Shown: positions 43,601 through 52,548 of the stretch, piece by piece
Numbering within the stretch: the stretch's first letter is position 1
Layout: the number at the start of each line of letters is the position of its first letter
Assembly: GCA_025354865.1 (NCBI GenBank)
Contig: JANXMB010000190.1
Coordinates: 60,850 to 124,849, forward strand
Direction: 5' to 3'
Origin: Acetobacteraceae bacterium
Lineage (GTDB): Bacteria; Pseudomonadota; Alphaproteobacteria; Acetobacterales; Acetobacteraceae
DNA: 64,000 nucleotides
The notes under the pieces: generated by a model
What the model was told of the DNA's origin: nothing
The model's input: the letters and a program-made list of their open reading frames with translations, nothing else
Databases searched by the model: none
Position numbers and translations under genes: made by a program

Positions 43601-44482
43601 TCAGTCGCGCATGCTGTACCCCGCCATGTTCTCGATCGCCAACACCAGCGCCGAGTGATCCAGATCCCCCGCGCCCTTCGCCATGCAGGACGCCATCATC
43701 TGCTGTGCGATCGCCGTGTTGGGCAACGACAGATTGAGGTCCTTGGCCGACGACAGCGCCAGATTCAAATCTTTCTGATGCAGCCGGATGCGGAAACCCG
43801 GATTGAACGTTCCGTTCAACATCCGTTCGGCATGCACCTCCAGAATACGGGACGATGCAAAACCGCCCATCAGCGCCGCGCGCACCTTGGCCGGATCGGC
43901 CCCGGCTTTGGACGCGAAGACCAATGCCTCCGCCACCGCCTGGATATTCAGCGCGACGATGATCTGGTTGGCGACTTTGCAGGTTTGGCCAGTGCCATTC
44001 TCGCTGCCGATATGGGTGATATTCTTGCCCATCAGGTCGAACAGCGGCTTGGCGCGGGCGAACGCCGCGTCGGGACCGCCGACCATGATGGTCAGGCTGG
44101 CTGCCTTCGCGCCGACTTCGCCGCCGGACACCGGCGCATCGACGTAGTCGCACCCCAGTGCATTGATCCGGGCGGCAAAGTCTTTGGTGGCAACGGGGGA
44201 GATCGAGGACATGTCGATAACCAGCGTCCCCGCCTTCAATCCGCCGGCAACCCCGTTTGCGCCGAACAGCGCGTGCTCGACATCGGGGGTATCGGGCACC
44301 ATCAGGATCACGACATCGGCCTGCGCCGCAACGCTGCCCGCATCCGCCACGACCGTCGCCGCCGCTCGGATTTCGTCGGTCAGGCTGGCACGCTCCGGCA
44401 CGATCAGCGTGTGTCCGCCATTTTTGAGATTGAGCGCCATCGGGCGCCCCATGATGCCGAGGCCGACGAATCCGATTTTCAT
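43601..44482 (-). CDS. glxR: 2-hydroxy-3-oxopropionate (tartronate semialdehyde) reductase
   Basis: 293 residues of the beta-hydroxyacid dehydrogenase family. The Rossmann motif is KIGFVGLGIMGRPMALNL, the substrate signature is YVDAPVSGGEVGAKAASLTIMVGG, and the catalytic lysine is in GQTCKVANQII. The closest match in pattern is GlxR/GarR, which reduces tartronate semialdehyde to glycerate. It follows hydroxypyruvate isomerase by 24 bases, as in glyoxylate-using operons; glyoxylate carboligase (gcl) is not in the window next to them. Confidence 0.9.
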   Translation of the reverse strand: MKIGFVGLGIMGRPMALNLKNGGHTLIVPERASLTDEIRAAATVVADAGSVAAQADVVILMVPDTPDVEHALFGANGVAGGLKAGTLVIDMSSISPVATKDFAARINALGCDYVDAPVSGGEVGAKAASLTIMVGGPDAAFARAKPLFDLMGKNITHIGSENGTGQTCKVANQIIVALNIQAVAEALVFASKAGADPAKVRAALMGGFASSRILEVHAERMLNGTFNPGFRIRLHQKDLNLALSSAKDLNLSLPNTAIAQQMMASCMAKGAGDLDHSALVLAIENMAGYSMRD

Positions 44483-44506
44483 GATGGTTGTCTCCTTATT
44501 GTGAAA

Positions 44507-45289
44507 CTATCGAGCGACGAAGCGTTCGCGCCAACCCAGGCCGGCAACGGTGTCCCCGGCCGGCCGATACTCGCAGCCAACCCAACCGGTGTAGCCGAGT
44601 TCGTCCATCCGACCGAACAGGTAGGCCCAACCGATCTCCCCGGTGCCGGGCTCGTTGCGGGCCGGCACGTCGGCGATCTGCATATGGGCGATCACCGGCA
44701 TGTGCTTTTCCATCCGCTTGGCGATATCGCCCTCGGTGATCTGCACATGGTACAGGTCGAATTGGAGGCCGAGCCGATCGCGGCCGATGGCATCGATAAC
44801 GGCAGCGCCTTGGGCCTGGGTGTTGAGGAAATAGCCGGGCATGTCGCGATGGTTGATCGGCTCGATCACCAGCTTGACCCCGGCGGGGTAGGCCTGTTCC
44901 GTCGCCCAGGCGAGATTGGCCGCATACAGCGCCGCTGCGGTTCCCGGTGCGACGTCGGCGGCAGGGATGCCGGCCATGCAGTGGACATGCCGGCAGTCCA
45001 GTGCGGCGGCGTAATCCAGCGCCCGCTTCACCGCCTCCCGGAATTCGCTTTGCCGGTTCGGCAGGCTGGTCAGCCCCCGCTCCCCATTCGCCCAATCGCC
45101 GGGCGGCATGTTGAACAGGGCCTGGGTCAGACCCTCCCCTTTCAGGCGGGCGCGAATCTCGGCGGCGGGGAAATCGTAGGGAAAAAGGAACTCCACCCCT
45201 TCGAACCCGGCCTTGCGCGCGGCGGCAAAGCGGTCGAGGAACGGGACCTCGTTGAACATCATCGACAAATTGGCCGCAAAGCGTGGCAT
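44507..45289 (-). CDS. hyi: hydroxypyruvate isomerase
   Basis: 260 residues, full length for Hyi, of the xylose isomerase-like TIM barrel family. PRFAANLSMMFNEVPFLDRFAAARKAGFEGVEFLFPYD is a typical start; metal and substrate residues lie in LVIEPINHRDMPGYFL, QFDLYHVQITEGD and HMQIADVPARNEPGTGEI. It interconverts hydroxypyruvate and tartronate semialdehyde. GGGAGGG precedes the ATG. First gene of a minus-strand run with glxR, the XRE regulator and HyuA; divergent from the transporter at 45366. Confidence 0.93.
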   Translation of the reverse strand: MPRFAANLSMMFNEVPFLDRFAAARKAGFEGVEFLFPYDFPAAEIRARLKGEGLTQALFNMPPGDWANGERGLTSLPNRQSEFREAVKRALDYAAALDCRHVHCMAGIPAADVAPGTAAALYAANLAWATEQAYPAGVKLVIEPINHRDMPGYFLNTQAQGAAVIDAIGRDRLGLQFDLYHVQITEGDIAKRMEKHMPVIAHMQIADVPARNEPGTGEIGWAYLFGRMDELGYTGWVGCEYRPAGDTVAGLGWRERFVAR

Positions 45290-45365
45290 GGTGGACCCTC
45301 CCGTATTATGCGGGCGGAGGCTACAAGCCGCTGGATCGCATGACCAGACTGGATGTACCGAAAGC

Positions 45366-46406
45366 ATGATTGCAGAACGCATCCTGATGGGGTTGCTGCT
45401 GGGGGGCGTGGCCATCGGCTGCGTGCTGGTGCTGTACCCCTTTATCTCCGCGCTGCTTTGGGCCGCGATCCTGGTGTTCACCACCTGGCCAGCGTTCGAG
45501 TGGCTGCGGGATCGGCTGGCGCTGCGGCGGTCGATTGCGGCCGGCGCGATGGTGGCGCTGACCGCGATCGTCGTGGTGCTGCCGATCGCCCTGGCGGCGC
45601 CGAGCCAGGCGGACGATATCGGGCGGCTGCGGCGGGCGATGGAGGATGCACTGCGCGGCGGCTTGCCGGCATCCCCCGGGTGGCTGTTCGATATTCCCCT
45701 GATCGGCCAGAGCCTGGGCGAGTTGTGGAACCATTGGGCCGACGATATCGGCGTCATGCTGGTGGCCATGCAGCCCTATCTGGGCATCGTGCTGGAGAAC
45801 GGGCTGCATCTGGTGCTGGGTATCGCCAGCGGAGTGCTGATGTTCCTCCTGGCGCTCTTCGCCGCCTTCTTCGTCTACATACACGGCGACGCGATGGCCG
45901 CTCGGCTGAAACTGCTGCTGCAACGCATTGCCGGCGCGCGGGCGGATCGGCTGATCCTGGTGACCGGCAACACGGTGCGCGGGGTGGTTTACGGCATCCT
46001 GGGCACCGCGATCGTGCAGGGCATTCTGACGGCGATCGGCCTGGGTCTGTGCGGCGTCCCTCGGGCGATGCTGCTGGGCGGCGCGGCGGGGTTGTTGGCG
46101 GTGCTGCCGGTCGGACCGCCAGTGATCTGGATCCCCGCGGCGCTGTGGCTGCTGGGCACCGGACATCCGGGCTGGGGCGTGTTCCTGGCGATCTACGGCA
46201 CGGTGGTGATTTCCGGCGCCGACAGCATCATTCGACCGTGGTTCATCGCCCGAGGCGCCGATCTGCCCTTCCTGCTGACGGTGCTGGGCGTGCTGGGCGG
46301 CGCCCTGGCATTCGGCCTTTTGGGCATCTTCCTCGGCCCGGTGCTATTGGGCGTGGGTTACACCTTGATGAACGAATGGGCGCGCGGGACCGAGGAAGCC
46401 CCATGA
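45366..46406 (+). CDS. AI-2E family transporter (TqsA/YdiK/PerM type)
   Basis: 346 residues with about eight membrane segments in the usual pattern of this family: two at the N-terminus (LLLGGVAIGCVLVLYPFISALLWAAILVF), a middle loop with GLPASPGWLFDIPLIGQSLGELW, and a C-terminal cluster with GPPVIWIPAALWLL and FGLLGIFLGPVLLGVGYTL. Family members export autoinducer-2 or act in Na+/H+ exchange; which applies cannot be told. The stop overlaps the next gene's ATG. Confidence 0.9.
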   Translation: MIAERILMGLLLGGVAIGCVLVLYPFISALLWAAILVFTTWPAFEWLRDRLALRRSIAAGAMVALTAIVVVLPIALAAPSQADDIGRLRRAMEDALRGGLPASPGWLFDIPLIGQSLGELWNHWADDIGVMLVAMQPYLGIVLENGLHLVLGIASGVLMFLLALFAAFFVYIHGDAMAARLKLLLQRIAGARADRLILVTGNTVRGVVYGILGTAIVQGILTAIGLGLCGVPRAMLLGGAAGLLAVLPVGPPVIWIPAALWLLGTGHPGWGVFLAIYGTVVISGADSIIRPWFIARGADLPFLLTVLGVLGGALAFGLLGIFLGPVLLGVGYTLMNEWARGTEEAP

Positions 46407-46591
46407 CCGACGCCCCGCCGCCCAACCGTCTGCGGTCGCTGGTCGGCCTGGCGTTGTTCGGCGCGTTGTTTGCCGGTGTCTGGTTCGTCATGAGCGAGCT
46501 GCGCGCCTCCGCCCGGTTGCAGGATTGCTACGCATCGGGTCGGCGGGATTGCGTGAGGATCGACAGCACCGGGGCGCATCCCAACCGCTAG
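46403..46591 (+). CDS. small single-span membrane protein
   Basis: 62 residues: MTDAPPPNRLRSLVG, then a membrane helix (LALFGALFAGVWFVMSEL) and a short exterior end with two cysteines (LQDCYASGRRDCVRID). The ATGA overlap with the transporter stop and the tidy topology make it a convincing gene. Similar small proteins with an LQDC...NC ending follow membrane genes in other alphaproteobacteria; the role is unknown. Confidence 0.75.
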   Translation: MTDAPPPNRLRSLVGLALFGALFAGVWFVMSELRASARLQDCYASGRRDCVRIDSTGAHPNR

Positions 46592-46642
46592 CCAGCCGAT
46601 GGCCGCACGATTTCCCAAGGACGGCGCTCGGCGCGGAACCCA

Positions 46643-46656
46643 TTGACGTGCATCAA
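46643..46656 (+). promoter_or_regulatory. FixK/FNR-type operator
   Basis: TTGACGTGCATCAA fits the Crp-Fnr family consensus TTGA-N6-TCAA exactly. It lies 60 bases before the ATG of the F1-ATPase inhibitor gene, in a 125-base spacer, so oxygen-responsive control of that gene is plausible. Confidence 0.6.
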
Positions 46657-46716
46657 TGAAAATCCGGGGGGCGATGGCATGGTGCGGCTACGGGAACACA
46701 TCGCAGGAGGATTTCC

Positions 46717-47043
46717 ATGCCGACTTTCCAGGATCGGGAACAGGCGTTCGAAGCAAAATTCGCCCATGACGAGGCGTTTCGTTTCCTCGTTGCCGCCCGC
46801 CGCGACAAGCTGTTCGCGCATTGGGCCGCCGCCACTGTCGGGTTGGCGCCGACGGACGAAGAAGCCCTGGTCGCGGCGGTCCTGAAGATCTCCAACGCGC
46901 GCGGACACGATGAGGCGACGCTCGGATATATTTCTGGCATCATGGCTGCCCATGGGATGACCGGTGTCAATCTGTCCGATGCCCTCGCCATCTGCGAACA
47001 AGAGGCACGGCGGCAACTGACCGAGCATCCCCCGGCGGGCTAA
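46717..47043 (+). CDS. DUF1476 protein, zeta-type inhibitor of F1FO-ATPase
   Basis: 108 residues. MPTFQDREQAFEAKFAHDEAFRFLVAARRDKLFAHWAA is the signature of the alphaproteobacterial zeta subunit, whose N-terminal helix enters F1 and blocks ATP hydrolysis. The rest (EALVAAVLKISNARGHDEATLGYI) is the four-helix part. AGGAGG lies upstream. A FixK/FNR-type site 60 bases upstream suggests expression when oxygen is low, when wasteful ATP hydrolysis would matter. Confidence 0.9.
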   Translation: MPTFQDREQAFEAKFAHDEAFRFLVAARRDKLFAHWAAATVGLAPTDEEALVAAVLKISNARGHDEATLGYISGIMAAHGMTGVNLSDALAICEQEARRQLTEHPPAG

Positions 47044-47087
47044 ATCCTACTGTAGCATGAGGTAGACGACGACCAGGTGCCTGGGGG

Positions 47088-47136
47088 TCGCGCGATTCAG
47101 ACCTCCGGTGATTCCGCCTCCGGTCATCGCGCTCTA
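47088..47136 (-). repeat. dispersed palindromic repeat, short form, copy E
   Basis: Minus-strand copy: TAGAGCGCGATGACCG, then GGAATCACCGGAGG and ATTCGC-type end (plus strand TCGCGCGATTCAG at 47088). Its TAG (47134-47136) is the stop codon of the FzlA-like gene. The far end has no TA. Confidence 0.85.
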
Positions 47137-47802
47137 AAAATCTAGATCGTCGTAATGTTTCGGCGGGATCGTGCCCGCCACGCGGTCCATCAGCAGGCCC
47201 CGGAAACTCGGCCGGCATTTAACCCGAGCATACCAGTCCTTGGCGGCGGGGCTGACAGACCAGTCGACGTCGCCGATGAAGTCGAGCGAGGACAAATGCG
47301 CAGCGGCGGCGAAATCCGCCAACGACAGGACCGAACCCGCCAACCATTTGCGGGTTTCCGCCAACCAGCCGATGTAATCCAGATGGTAGCGCAACGCGGT
47401 GTAGCCGGTCCGCATCGCGCCGGCGTCGGGGTTTCCGCGCCCGGCCATGCGCCGCAGGTGTTTCTCGCCCAGCAGGTTCTGCGTCACCTCGTGCCCGAAC
47501 TTACCGTCGAACCAAGCCGTCAGACGCCGCACCTCCACCCGTTCCGCCAAGGTGTGACCCATCAGGCTGTGGTCGGGATAGGCTTCGTCGAGGTATTCGC
47601 AGATCACCCCGGAATCGGGAATCGTGAGGCCGTTGTCCTCCTCCAGGGTGGGGACGGTGCCGGCGGGATTGAGGGCAAGATACGCCTCCCGCCGTTCCCA
47701 GGGTTTTTCGACCCGAAGTTCGAACGGCAAGCGCTTTTCGGCCAGCACAAGGCGAACCTTGCGGGCGTATGGCGATAGCGGGAGGTGATAGAGCACACGC
47801 AT
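47134..47802 (-). CDS. fzlA: glutathione S-transferase-like protein, probable FzlA
   Basis: 222 residues with the GST layout: thioredoxin-like half (MRVLYHLPLSPYARKVRLVLAEKRLPFELR, NPAGTVPTLEEDNGLTIPDSGVICEYLDE) and helical half (LSLADFAAAAHLSSLDFIGDVDW). The end HYDDLDF matches the conserved tail of FzlA, the FtsZ-bundling division protein of Caulobacter and relatives; this tail is the main reason to prefer FzlA over an ordinary transferase. The TAG stop is the first triplet of repeat copy E. A start 48 bases upstream is possible. Confidence 0.82.
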   Translation of the reverse strand: MRVLYHLPLSPYARKVRLVLAEKRLPFELRVEKPWERREAYLALNPAGTVPTLEEDNGLTIPDSGVICEYLDEAYPDHSLMGHTLAERVEVRRLTAWFDGKFGHEVTQNLLGEKHLRRMAGRGNPDAGAMRTGYTALRYHLDYIGWLAETRKWLAGSVLSLADFAAAAHLSSLDFIGDVDWSVSPAAKDWYARVKCRPSFRGLLMDRVAGTIPPKHYDDLDF

Positions 47803-47919
47803 TGGCAGGCTTATTGCACCCGTACGCGCGTCGCGCCAACCCGAACGCACGCCGATTCCGCAGACGTATCTATCTGCACGCGCCGATTGCCGTCCAAACG
47901 TGCCAGCGCAACCGCCACG

Positions 47920-48882
47920 TCAATGCGCGGCCGGCGCGCTCGGCGCTGCGGCACGCCTTCCGCCCCGACGGAAACGACGCAGATAGATCGGCACGATCTG
48001 CTCCAGCGGCGTCGGATCGACCCCCAACTCGACCAGCCCCGGCATCCCGGACGCCACGACATTGTCCCGCGTCAGCATCGCCAGTTGGTCACGGGTTAGC
48101 AATTTGCCCGGCAGTCTTTCCAATACCATCGCCTGCAGGCGTGCGACGCAGGGGGGCAGCGCGAGGATCGGTCGGCAATGCCCGGTCTCGGCCAGGATGT
48201 AGTCCATCAAAGCGCGCATGCTCAAAGCGCGGGGGCCGCCGAGTTCGAAGACCCCGCCGACCGCGTCGGGCCGGGTCAGCGCCGCAAGGACGGCATCGGC
48301 GACATCGCCGACATAGACCGGTTGCAGCTTCGTCGCGCCGGCAATCACCGGTAGCACCGGGAACGCTCGGATCATGCCGGCGAAGCGGTTGAAAAACTTG
48401 TCTTCCGGCCCGAATACCACCGAAGGGCGCAGGATCGTCGCGCCGGGGAAACTCTGCCGCACCGCCTGTTCCCCGGCGGCTTTGCTGGTGCCGTAGCGGC
48501 TGGGACTCGCGGGATCGGCACCGATCGCCGACAGATGCACAAGGCGCGACACACAAGCTGCGGCGGCCAAATGGGCGACGCGACCGGCGCCATCGGCGTG
48601 GATGGCCTGGAACGTGGCACCGCCGCTTTCGGCCAGAATGCCGGTCAGATTGACCACAAATTCGGCCCCCAGAACCGCGCGGGCAACAGCGGCGTCATCG
48701 GTGACGGGGGCGGCGAGGACGACGATCTGCCCCACTGCGCCCGTGGTCTTGAGGAACAGCGCAGCCTCGGGGTCGCGCACTGCGATTCTTACCACATAGC
48801 CGCGTTGCGCCAGACGCTTGACCACGTAACGTCCGATAAACCCCGAGCCGCCAAAAACGGTCGCTATTCTCTGGTTCGCCAT
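47920..48882 (-). CDS. complex I NDUFA9 subunit family / NAD(P)-binding epimerase
   Basis: 320 residues of the atypical SDR group. The nucleotide motif is TVFGGSGFIGRYVVKRL; RLVHLSAIGADPASPSRYGTSKAAGEQAVRQSFPGATILRPSVVFGPEDKFFNRFAGM is characteristic of bacterial NDUFA9 homologues, which are tied to complex I assembly or quinone synthesis. The C-terminus is arginine/alanine-rich. Start MANQRIATVFGG; ATG 42 bases upstream is also in frame. The 117-base gap to fzlA holds no gene. Confidence 0.9.
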   Translation of the reverse strand: MANQRIATVFGGSGFIGRYVVKRLAQRGYVVRIAVRDPEAALFLKTTGAVGQIVVLAAPVTDDAAVARAVLGAEFVVNLTGILAESGGATFQAIHADGAGRVAHLAAAACVSRLVHLSAIGADPASPSRYGTSKAAGEQAVRQSFPGATILRPSVVFGPEDKFFNRFAGMIRAFPVLPVIAGATKLQPVYVGDVADAVLAALTRPDAVGGVFELGGPRALSMRALMDYILAETGHCRPILALPPCVARLQAMVLERLPGKLLTRDQLAMLTRDNVVASGMPGLVELGVDPTPLEQIVPIYLRRFRRGGRRAAAPSAPAAH

Positions 48883-49025
48883 TGCCGATCGCTCCCGCCA
48901 TTCGTTCGTGCGGTCTTTTGGCACGGGAAATCGTACGCCAAAAGCCCTTAAGGCGGTTGACGACCGCCCCGGCGCCAGTTACATCGCCGCCCCTACCGAC
49001 GCGGTGCGCCGCGATTGCTCCTGAT

Positions 49026-49112
49026 GCCCAGGTGGCGGAATTGGTAGACGCGCAGGTTTCAGGTACCTGTGGCCGCAAGGTCGTGGAAGTTCGAGTCTTC
49101 TCCTGGGCACCA
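49026..49112 (+). tRNA. tRNA-Leu (anticodon CAG)
   Basis: An 87-base type II tRNA. Acceptor arms GCCCAGG and CCTGGGC pair perfectly and CCA is encoded. The D arm has GGCGGAATTGGTAGACGC. The anticodon stem CAGGT/ACCTG encloses loop TTCAGGT, giving CAG. A long variable arm (GGCCGCAAGGTC) and T-loop TTCGAGT follow. It lies 29 bases before the RNase D gene, an apt neighbour because RNase D trims tRNA 3' ends. Confidence 0.97.
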
Positions 49113-49141
49113 TTTCGTTCGCCGCTCGGCGGGCTGGCAAC

Positions 49142-49795
49142 ATGAGCACAACGCAATTCATGGCAAACGCGACCATACACCTACACCGGCACGACCTGCC
49201 GGACGGGCTTTCCCTCGGCCCCATCGTGGCCGTGGACACGGAAACCATGGGCTTGCGACCGCATCGCGACCGGCTTTGCCTGGTGCAGATGTCGTCCGGC
49301 GACGGGCACGCACATCTCGTACAGCTGATCCCGCAATCCCTCGGTGGGCGCGGCTTCGACTGCCCCAACCTCGCGCGGCTGATGGCCGATCCCGCCACGA
49401 TCAAGCTGTTCCATTTCGCCCGCTTCGACGTCGCGGTGCTCCAGCATAGCCTGGGCATTACGGTCGCGCCGTCCTACTGCACCAAAATCGCCGCCAAGCT
49501 GGTGCGCACCTTCACCGATCGGCACGGTCTGAAAGATCTGTGCAAGGAACTGCTGGGCGTCGATTTGTCCAAACAGCAGCAGACCTCCGACTGGGGCGCG
49601 ACCGAGTTGACGTCCGAACAACTGGCCTACGCCGCGTCCGATGTGCTCTATCTGCATCGCCTGTGGGAAAAGCTGGACGCGCTGCTGGTGCGCGAGGGAC
49701 GGCGGGAACTGGCGCAGGCTTGCTTCGATTTCCTGCCGACCCGCGGGCGCCTCGACCTGCTGGGCTACGAAGACCCGGACGTCTTCCATCATTGA
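49142..49795 (+). CDS. rnd: ribonuclease D, short form
   Basis: 217 residues holding only the DEDD exonuclease domain: VAVDTETMGL (Exo I), FHFARFDVAVLQ (Exo II) and YAASDVLYLHRLW (Exo III with the tyrosine). The C-terminal HRDC domains of E. coli RNase D are absent, as in many alphaproteobacteria. It trims RNA 3' ends, including tRNA precursors. A start at 49160 (MANATIHL) is possible. The 115 bases to kdsD hold no gene. Confidence 0.94.
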   Translation: MSTTQFMANATIHLHRHDLPDGLSLGPIVAVDTETMGLRPHRDRLCLVQMSSGDGHAHLVQLIPQSLGGRGFDCPNLARLMADPATIKLFHFARFDVAVLQHSLGITVAPSYCTKIAAKLVRTFTDRHGLKDLCKELLGVDLSKQQQTSDWGATELTSEQLAYAASDVLYLHRLWEKLDALLVREGRRELAQACFDFLPTRGRLDLLGYEDPDVFHH

Positions 49796-49910
49796 AACCG
49801 CCGCGCCGTGCGACACGCTGCGACGCCGTGTAACATTTCGATATGCGCGGCGCGTTGACCCCCTGTAGACCGGGGACCATAGAAGACACGAACGTCAAAG
49901 CGGACCCGCA

Positions 49911-50915
49911 TTGCCCCACGACTCAATCCTCACCGATCGTCGGACCACGGACGCCATCTCCGACCTGGATGTGGCGCGTCAAGTCTTGACGACCGAGGCA
50001 GCGGGCCTGCACGCGCTTTCCAACAGCCTGGATCGCAGCTTTGCCGCCGCCGTTGATCGACTGAGCACCGCGACCGGACGCATCGTCGTCACCGGCATGG
50101 GCAAGTCGGGGCACGTGGCGCGCAAGATCGCGGCGACCCTGGCATCGACCGGGGCGCCGTCGCTGTTCGTGCATCCGGCGGAAGCCTCGCACGGCGATCT
50201 CGGCATGATCGTCGAGGGCGACGCGGTGTTGGCGCTGTCCAACTCCGGCGAAACGGCGGAACTCGCCGATCTCGTGGAACATTGCCACCGCTTCGGACTG
50301 CCGCTGGTGGCGATCACCGCGCGGGCGGAATCGGCCCTGGCCACCGCCGCCGACGTGGCGCTGCTGCTGCCGCCGGCCGCCGAGGCATGCCCCATGGGCC
50401 TCGCCCCCACCACCTCCACCACCATGCAAATGGCGCTCGGCGATGCCTTGGCGGTCGCGCTGCTGACCCGACGCGGCTTCACCGCGCAGGATTTCCGCCG
50501 CTTCCATCCCGGTGGGCGGTTGGGCCAGCGACTGCGCCGGGTGAAAGATGCCATGCACAAGGGCGACGCCCTGCCGCTGGCGACCCCCGACACGCTGATG
50601 GATCGCGCTTTGGTCACGATGACCGAAAAGCGGTTCGGCTGCCTCGGCGTGACCGGACCCGACGGTCGCCTGATCGGGATCCTGACCGATGGGGACCTGC
50701 GCCGCGCGATGGCGCCGGATTTGCTCACCCGTCCGGTCGGAACGATCATGACGCGGGACCCCCGCACGATCGGCCCCGACGCCCTGGCGGATGAGGCGTT
50801 GCGCGCGATGAATGCCTCCGAACGCCGGGTCACCGCGCTGTTCGTGGTCGATGCCGCCGGCACGCCGGTCGGCATTCTGCATCTGCACGACCTGCTGCGG
50901 GTGGGGCAGGCATGA
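49911..50915 (+). CDS. kdsD: D-arabinose-5-phosphate isomerase
   Basis: 334 residues of the KpsF/GutQ family. A SIS sugar isomerase domain (VVTGMGKSGHVARKIAATLASTG, ALSNSGETAELADLVEH) is followed by two CBS domains (about 205-334). It makes arabinose 5-phosphate for KDO and so starts lipopolysaccharide core synthesis. No ATG is in frame near the start; TTG at 49911 gives MPHDSILTD. It begins a coupled run kdsD-lptC-lptA-lptB, overlapping lptC by four bases. Confidence 0.94.
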   Translation: MPHDSILTDRRTTDAISDLDVARQVLTTEAAGLHALSNSLDRSFAAAVDRLSTATGRIVVTGMGKSGHVARKIAATLASTGAPSLFVHPAEASHGDLGMIVEGDAVLALSNSGETAELADLVEHCHRFGLPLVAITARAESALATAADVALLLPPAAEACPMGLAPTTSTTMQMALGDALAVALLTRRGFTAQDFRRFHPGGRLGQRLRRVKDAMHKGDALPLATPDTLMDRALVTMTEKRFGCLGVTGPDGRLIGILTDGDLRRAMAPDLLTRPVGTIMTRDPRTIGPDALADEALRAMNASERRVTALFVVDAAGTPVGILHLHDLLRVGQA

Positions 50916-51574
50916 TACCGCCCAACGCCCAGATTGCCGGATATCCCTCCACCACCCATGCCCCCCGGGAACGGTCCGCGCCGGAGCCCGGCCGGCTTGC
51001 GCGTCGGCGGATCCTGATCACGCTGACGAAATACCTGTTGCCGCTGGGCGCCATCGCGCTGCTGACCACCATTGCGCTGTGGCCCGATCTGAATGGGCGC
51101 AAGGACAACAAGCGGTTTTCCCTGGCCAATGTCAGCGGCGAGATCGAGGGCGCGAAGCTGAAACACGCCCGCTACCACGGCGTCGACGCCAGCGGTCAGC
51201 CCTATACCATGACCGCCGACAGCGCCCGTCAGATGGACCCCGAACGGGTGGAACTGAGCAAGCCGCAGGGCGATATGGTGCAGGGCAGCGGCGTTTGGCT
51301 GAACCTGAAAGCCGAGCATGGCATCTTCGTGCAGAAATCGAACACGCTGGATTTGTGGGAAAACGTGGTGCTCTACCGCGACGACGGCACGACCTTGACC
51401 ACCGCCAGCGCCACGTTGGACATCGCGAACAATACCGCGACCGGCGGGGAGCCTGTACATGCCGAGGGACCGTTCGGCGTCATGGACGCGCAAGGATTTA
51501 CCGTGGCAGAAAAAGGTACCGCCATTCAGTTCGCCGGCCCCGCCCGCGTCGTGCTGAACGCGGCCACGCCATGA
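50912..51574 (+). CDS. lptC: LPS export protein LptC
   Basis: 220 residues with a cytoplasmic N-terminus, one membrane helix ([20 protein letters not shown]) and a periplasmic OstA-like beta-domain ([38 protein letters not shown]). LptC bridges the LptBFG ABC complex to LptA. Longer at the N-terminus than E. coli LptC. Overlaps kdsD and lptA by four bases each. Confidence 0.9.
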   Translation: MIPPNAQIAGYPSTTHAPRERSAPEPGRLARRRILITLTKYLLPLGAIALLTTIALWPDLNGRKDNKRFSLANVSGEIEGAKLKHARYHGVDASGQPYTMTADSARQMDPERVELSKPQGDMVQGSGVWLNLKAEHGIFVQKSNTLDLWENVVLYRDDGTTLTTASATLDIANNTATGGEPVHAEGPFGVMDAQGFTVAEKGTAIQFAGPARVVLNAATP

Positions 51575-52548
51575 ACCGCGTCGCTTTGGCGCTGACCCTG
51601 GCGTTGGGCCTGCCGTCCGGCGCGATGGCGCAGCAGCTCGATCTATCGCATGGCGGCCCGATCGATATCACCGCGCGCGACGGGATCGACTGGCGTCAGG
51701 ACGAGCAAGTGGTGATCGCCCACGGCGACGCCAAGGCGGTACGCGGGGATGTCACCGTTCTCGCGGACACGTTAACGGCCTGGTATCGGCCGAAAGCCGG
51801 GGCGCAGGCGGCGTCCGCTGGGCCAGTGTCCAGCACATCCGGCCCCGCCGCAACCGATGCCGGCGGCAACGAAATCTACAAATTACAGGCGCTCGGCAAC
51901 GTGCGTATCTTCACCGCATCCGACGTCGTCATCGGCGACCGCGCTGTCTACGACATCGACCAAGCGGTGCTGACAATGACCGGCCGAGCGCTGAAACTCA
52001 CCACACCGACGCAGATCCTGACCGCTCGGGATACGTTGGAATACTGGTCGCAGAAACATATGGCCGTGGCCCGTGGCGATGCCGTCGCGGTCACCAACGA
52101 CGCCCGCCGCATCGCCGCCGATACGCTGGTGGCCTACACCGCCGCCGGGGAACCGCCGCCGCCGGTCGGCGCGAAACCGGCAACCGGCGCGGCGCCCGCC
52201 GATCCCGCCGCAGCCTCCGGCAAGTTGGAAAAGGTCGAGGCGTTCGGCCATGTATCGCTGCGCACCCAGACCGATACCGTCACCGGGGATCGGGGCGTTT
52301 ACGTGCCGGATACCGGGATGGCACGCCTCGGCGGGCAGATCCGGATCACCCGCGGGCAAAACCAGCTCAACGGTGCGGAAGCCATCGTCAACATGAAAAC
52401 CGGCGTCGCTCGGCTTGTCTCGGGCGCGGGTTCGCGGGTGCAGGGCCTGGTTATTCCGAACGACGAGACGAACCAGACCCTGACCAACGGCGCCGGCACG
52501 GGAACGCCTGCAACGGGCAAACCGCCCGCTGCGAAAGCCAAACCATGA
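51571..52548 (+). CDS. lptA: LPS transport periplasmic protein LptA, long form
   Basis: 325 residues with a signal peptide ([20 protein letters not shown]). The OstA beta-jellyroll is recognisable ([60 protein letters not shown]). It is clearly longer than typical LptA (about 185): two low-complexity proline/alanine/serine insertions (about 73-90 and 192-216) and a loose C-terminal tail. It carries LPS across the periplasm. ATGA overlaps on both sides. Confidence 0.92.
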   Translation: MNRVALALTLALGLPSGAMAQQLDLSHGGPIDITARDGIDWRQDEQVVIAHGDAKAVRGDVTVLADTLTAWYRPKAGAQAASAGPVSSTSGPAATDAGGNEIYKLQALGNVRIFTASDVVIGDRAVYDIDQAVLTMTGRALKLTTPTQILTARDTLEYWSQKHMAVARGDAVAVTNDARRIAADTLVAYTAAGEPPPPVGAKPATGAAPADPAAASGKLEKVEAFGHVSLRTQTDTVTGDRGVYVPDTGMARLGGQIRITRGQNQLNGAEAIVNMKTGVARLVSGAGSRVQGLVIPNDETNQTLTNGAGTGTPATGKPPAAKAKP

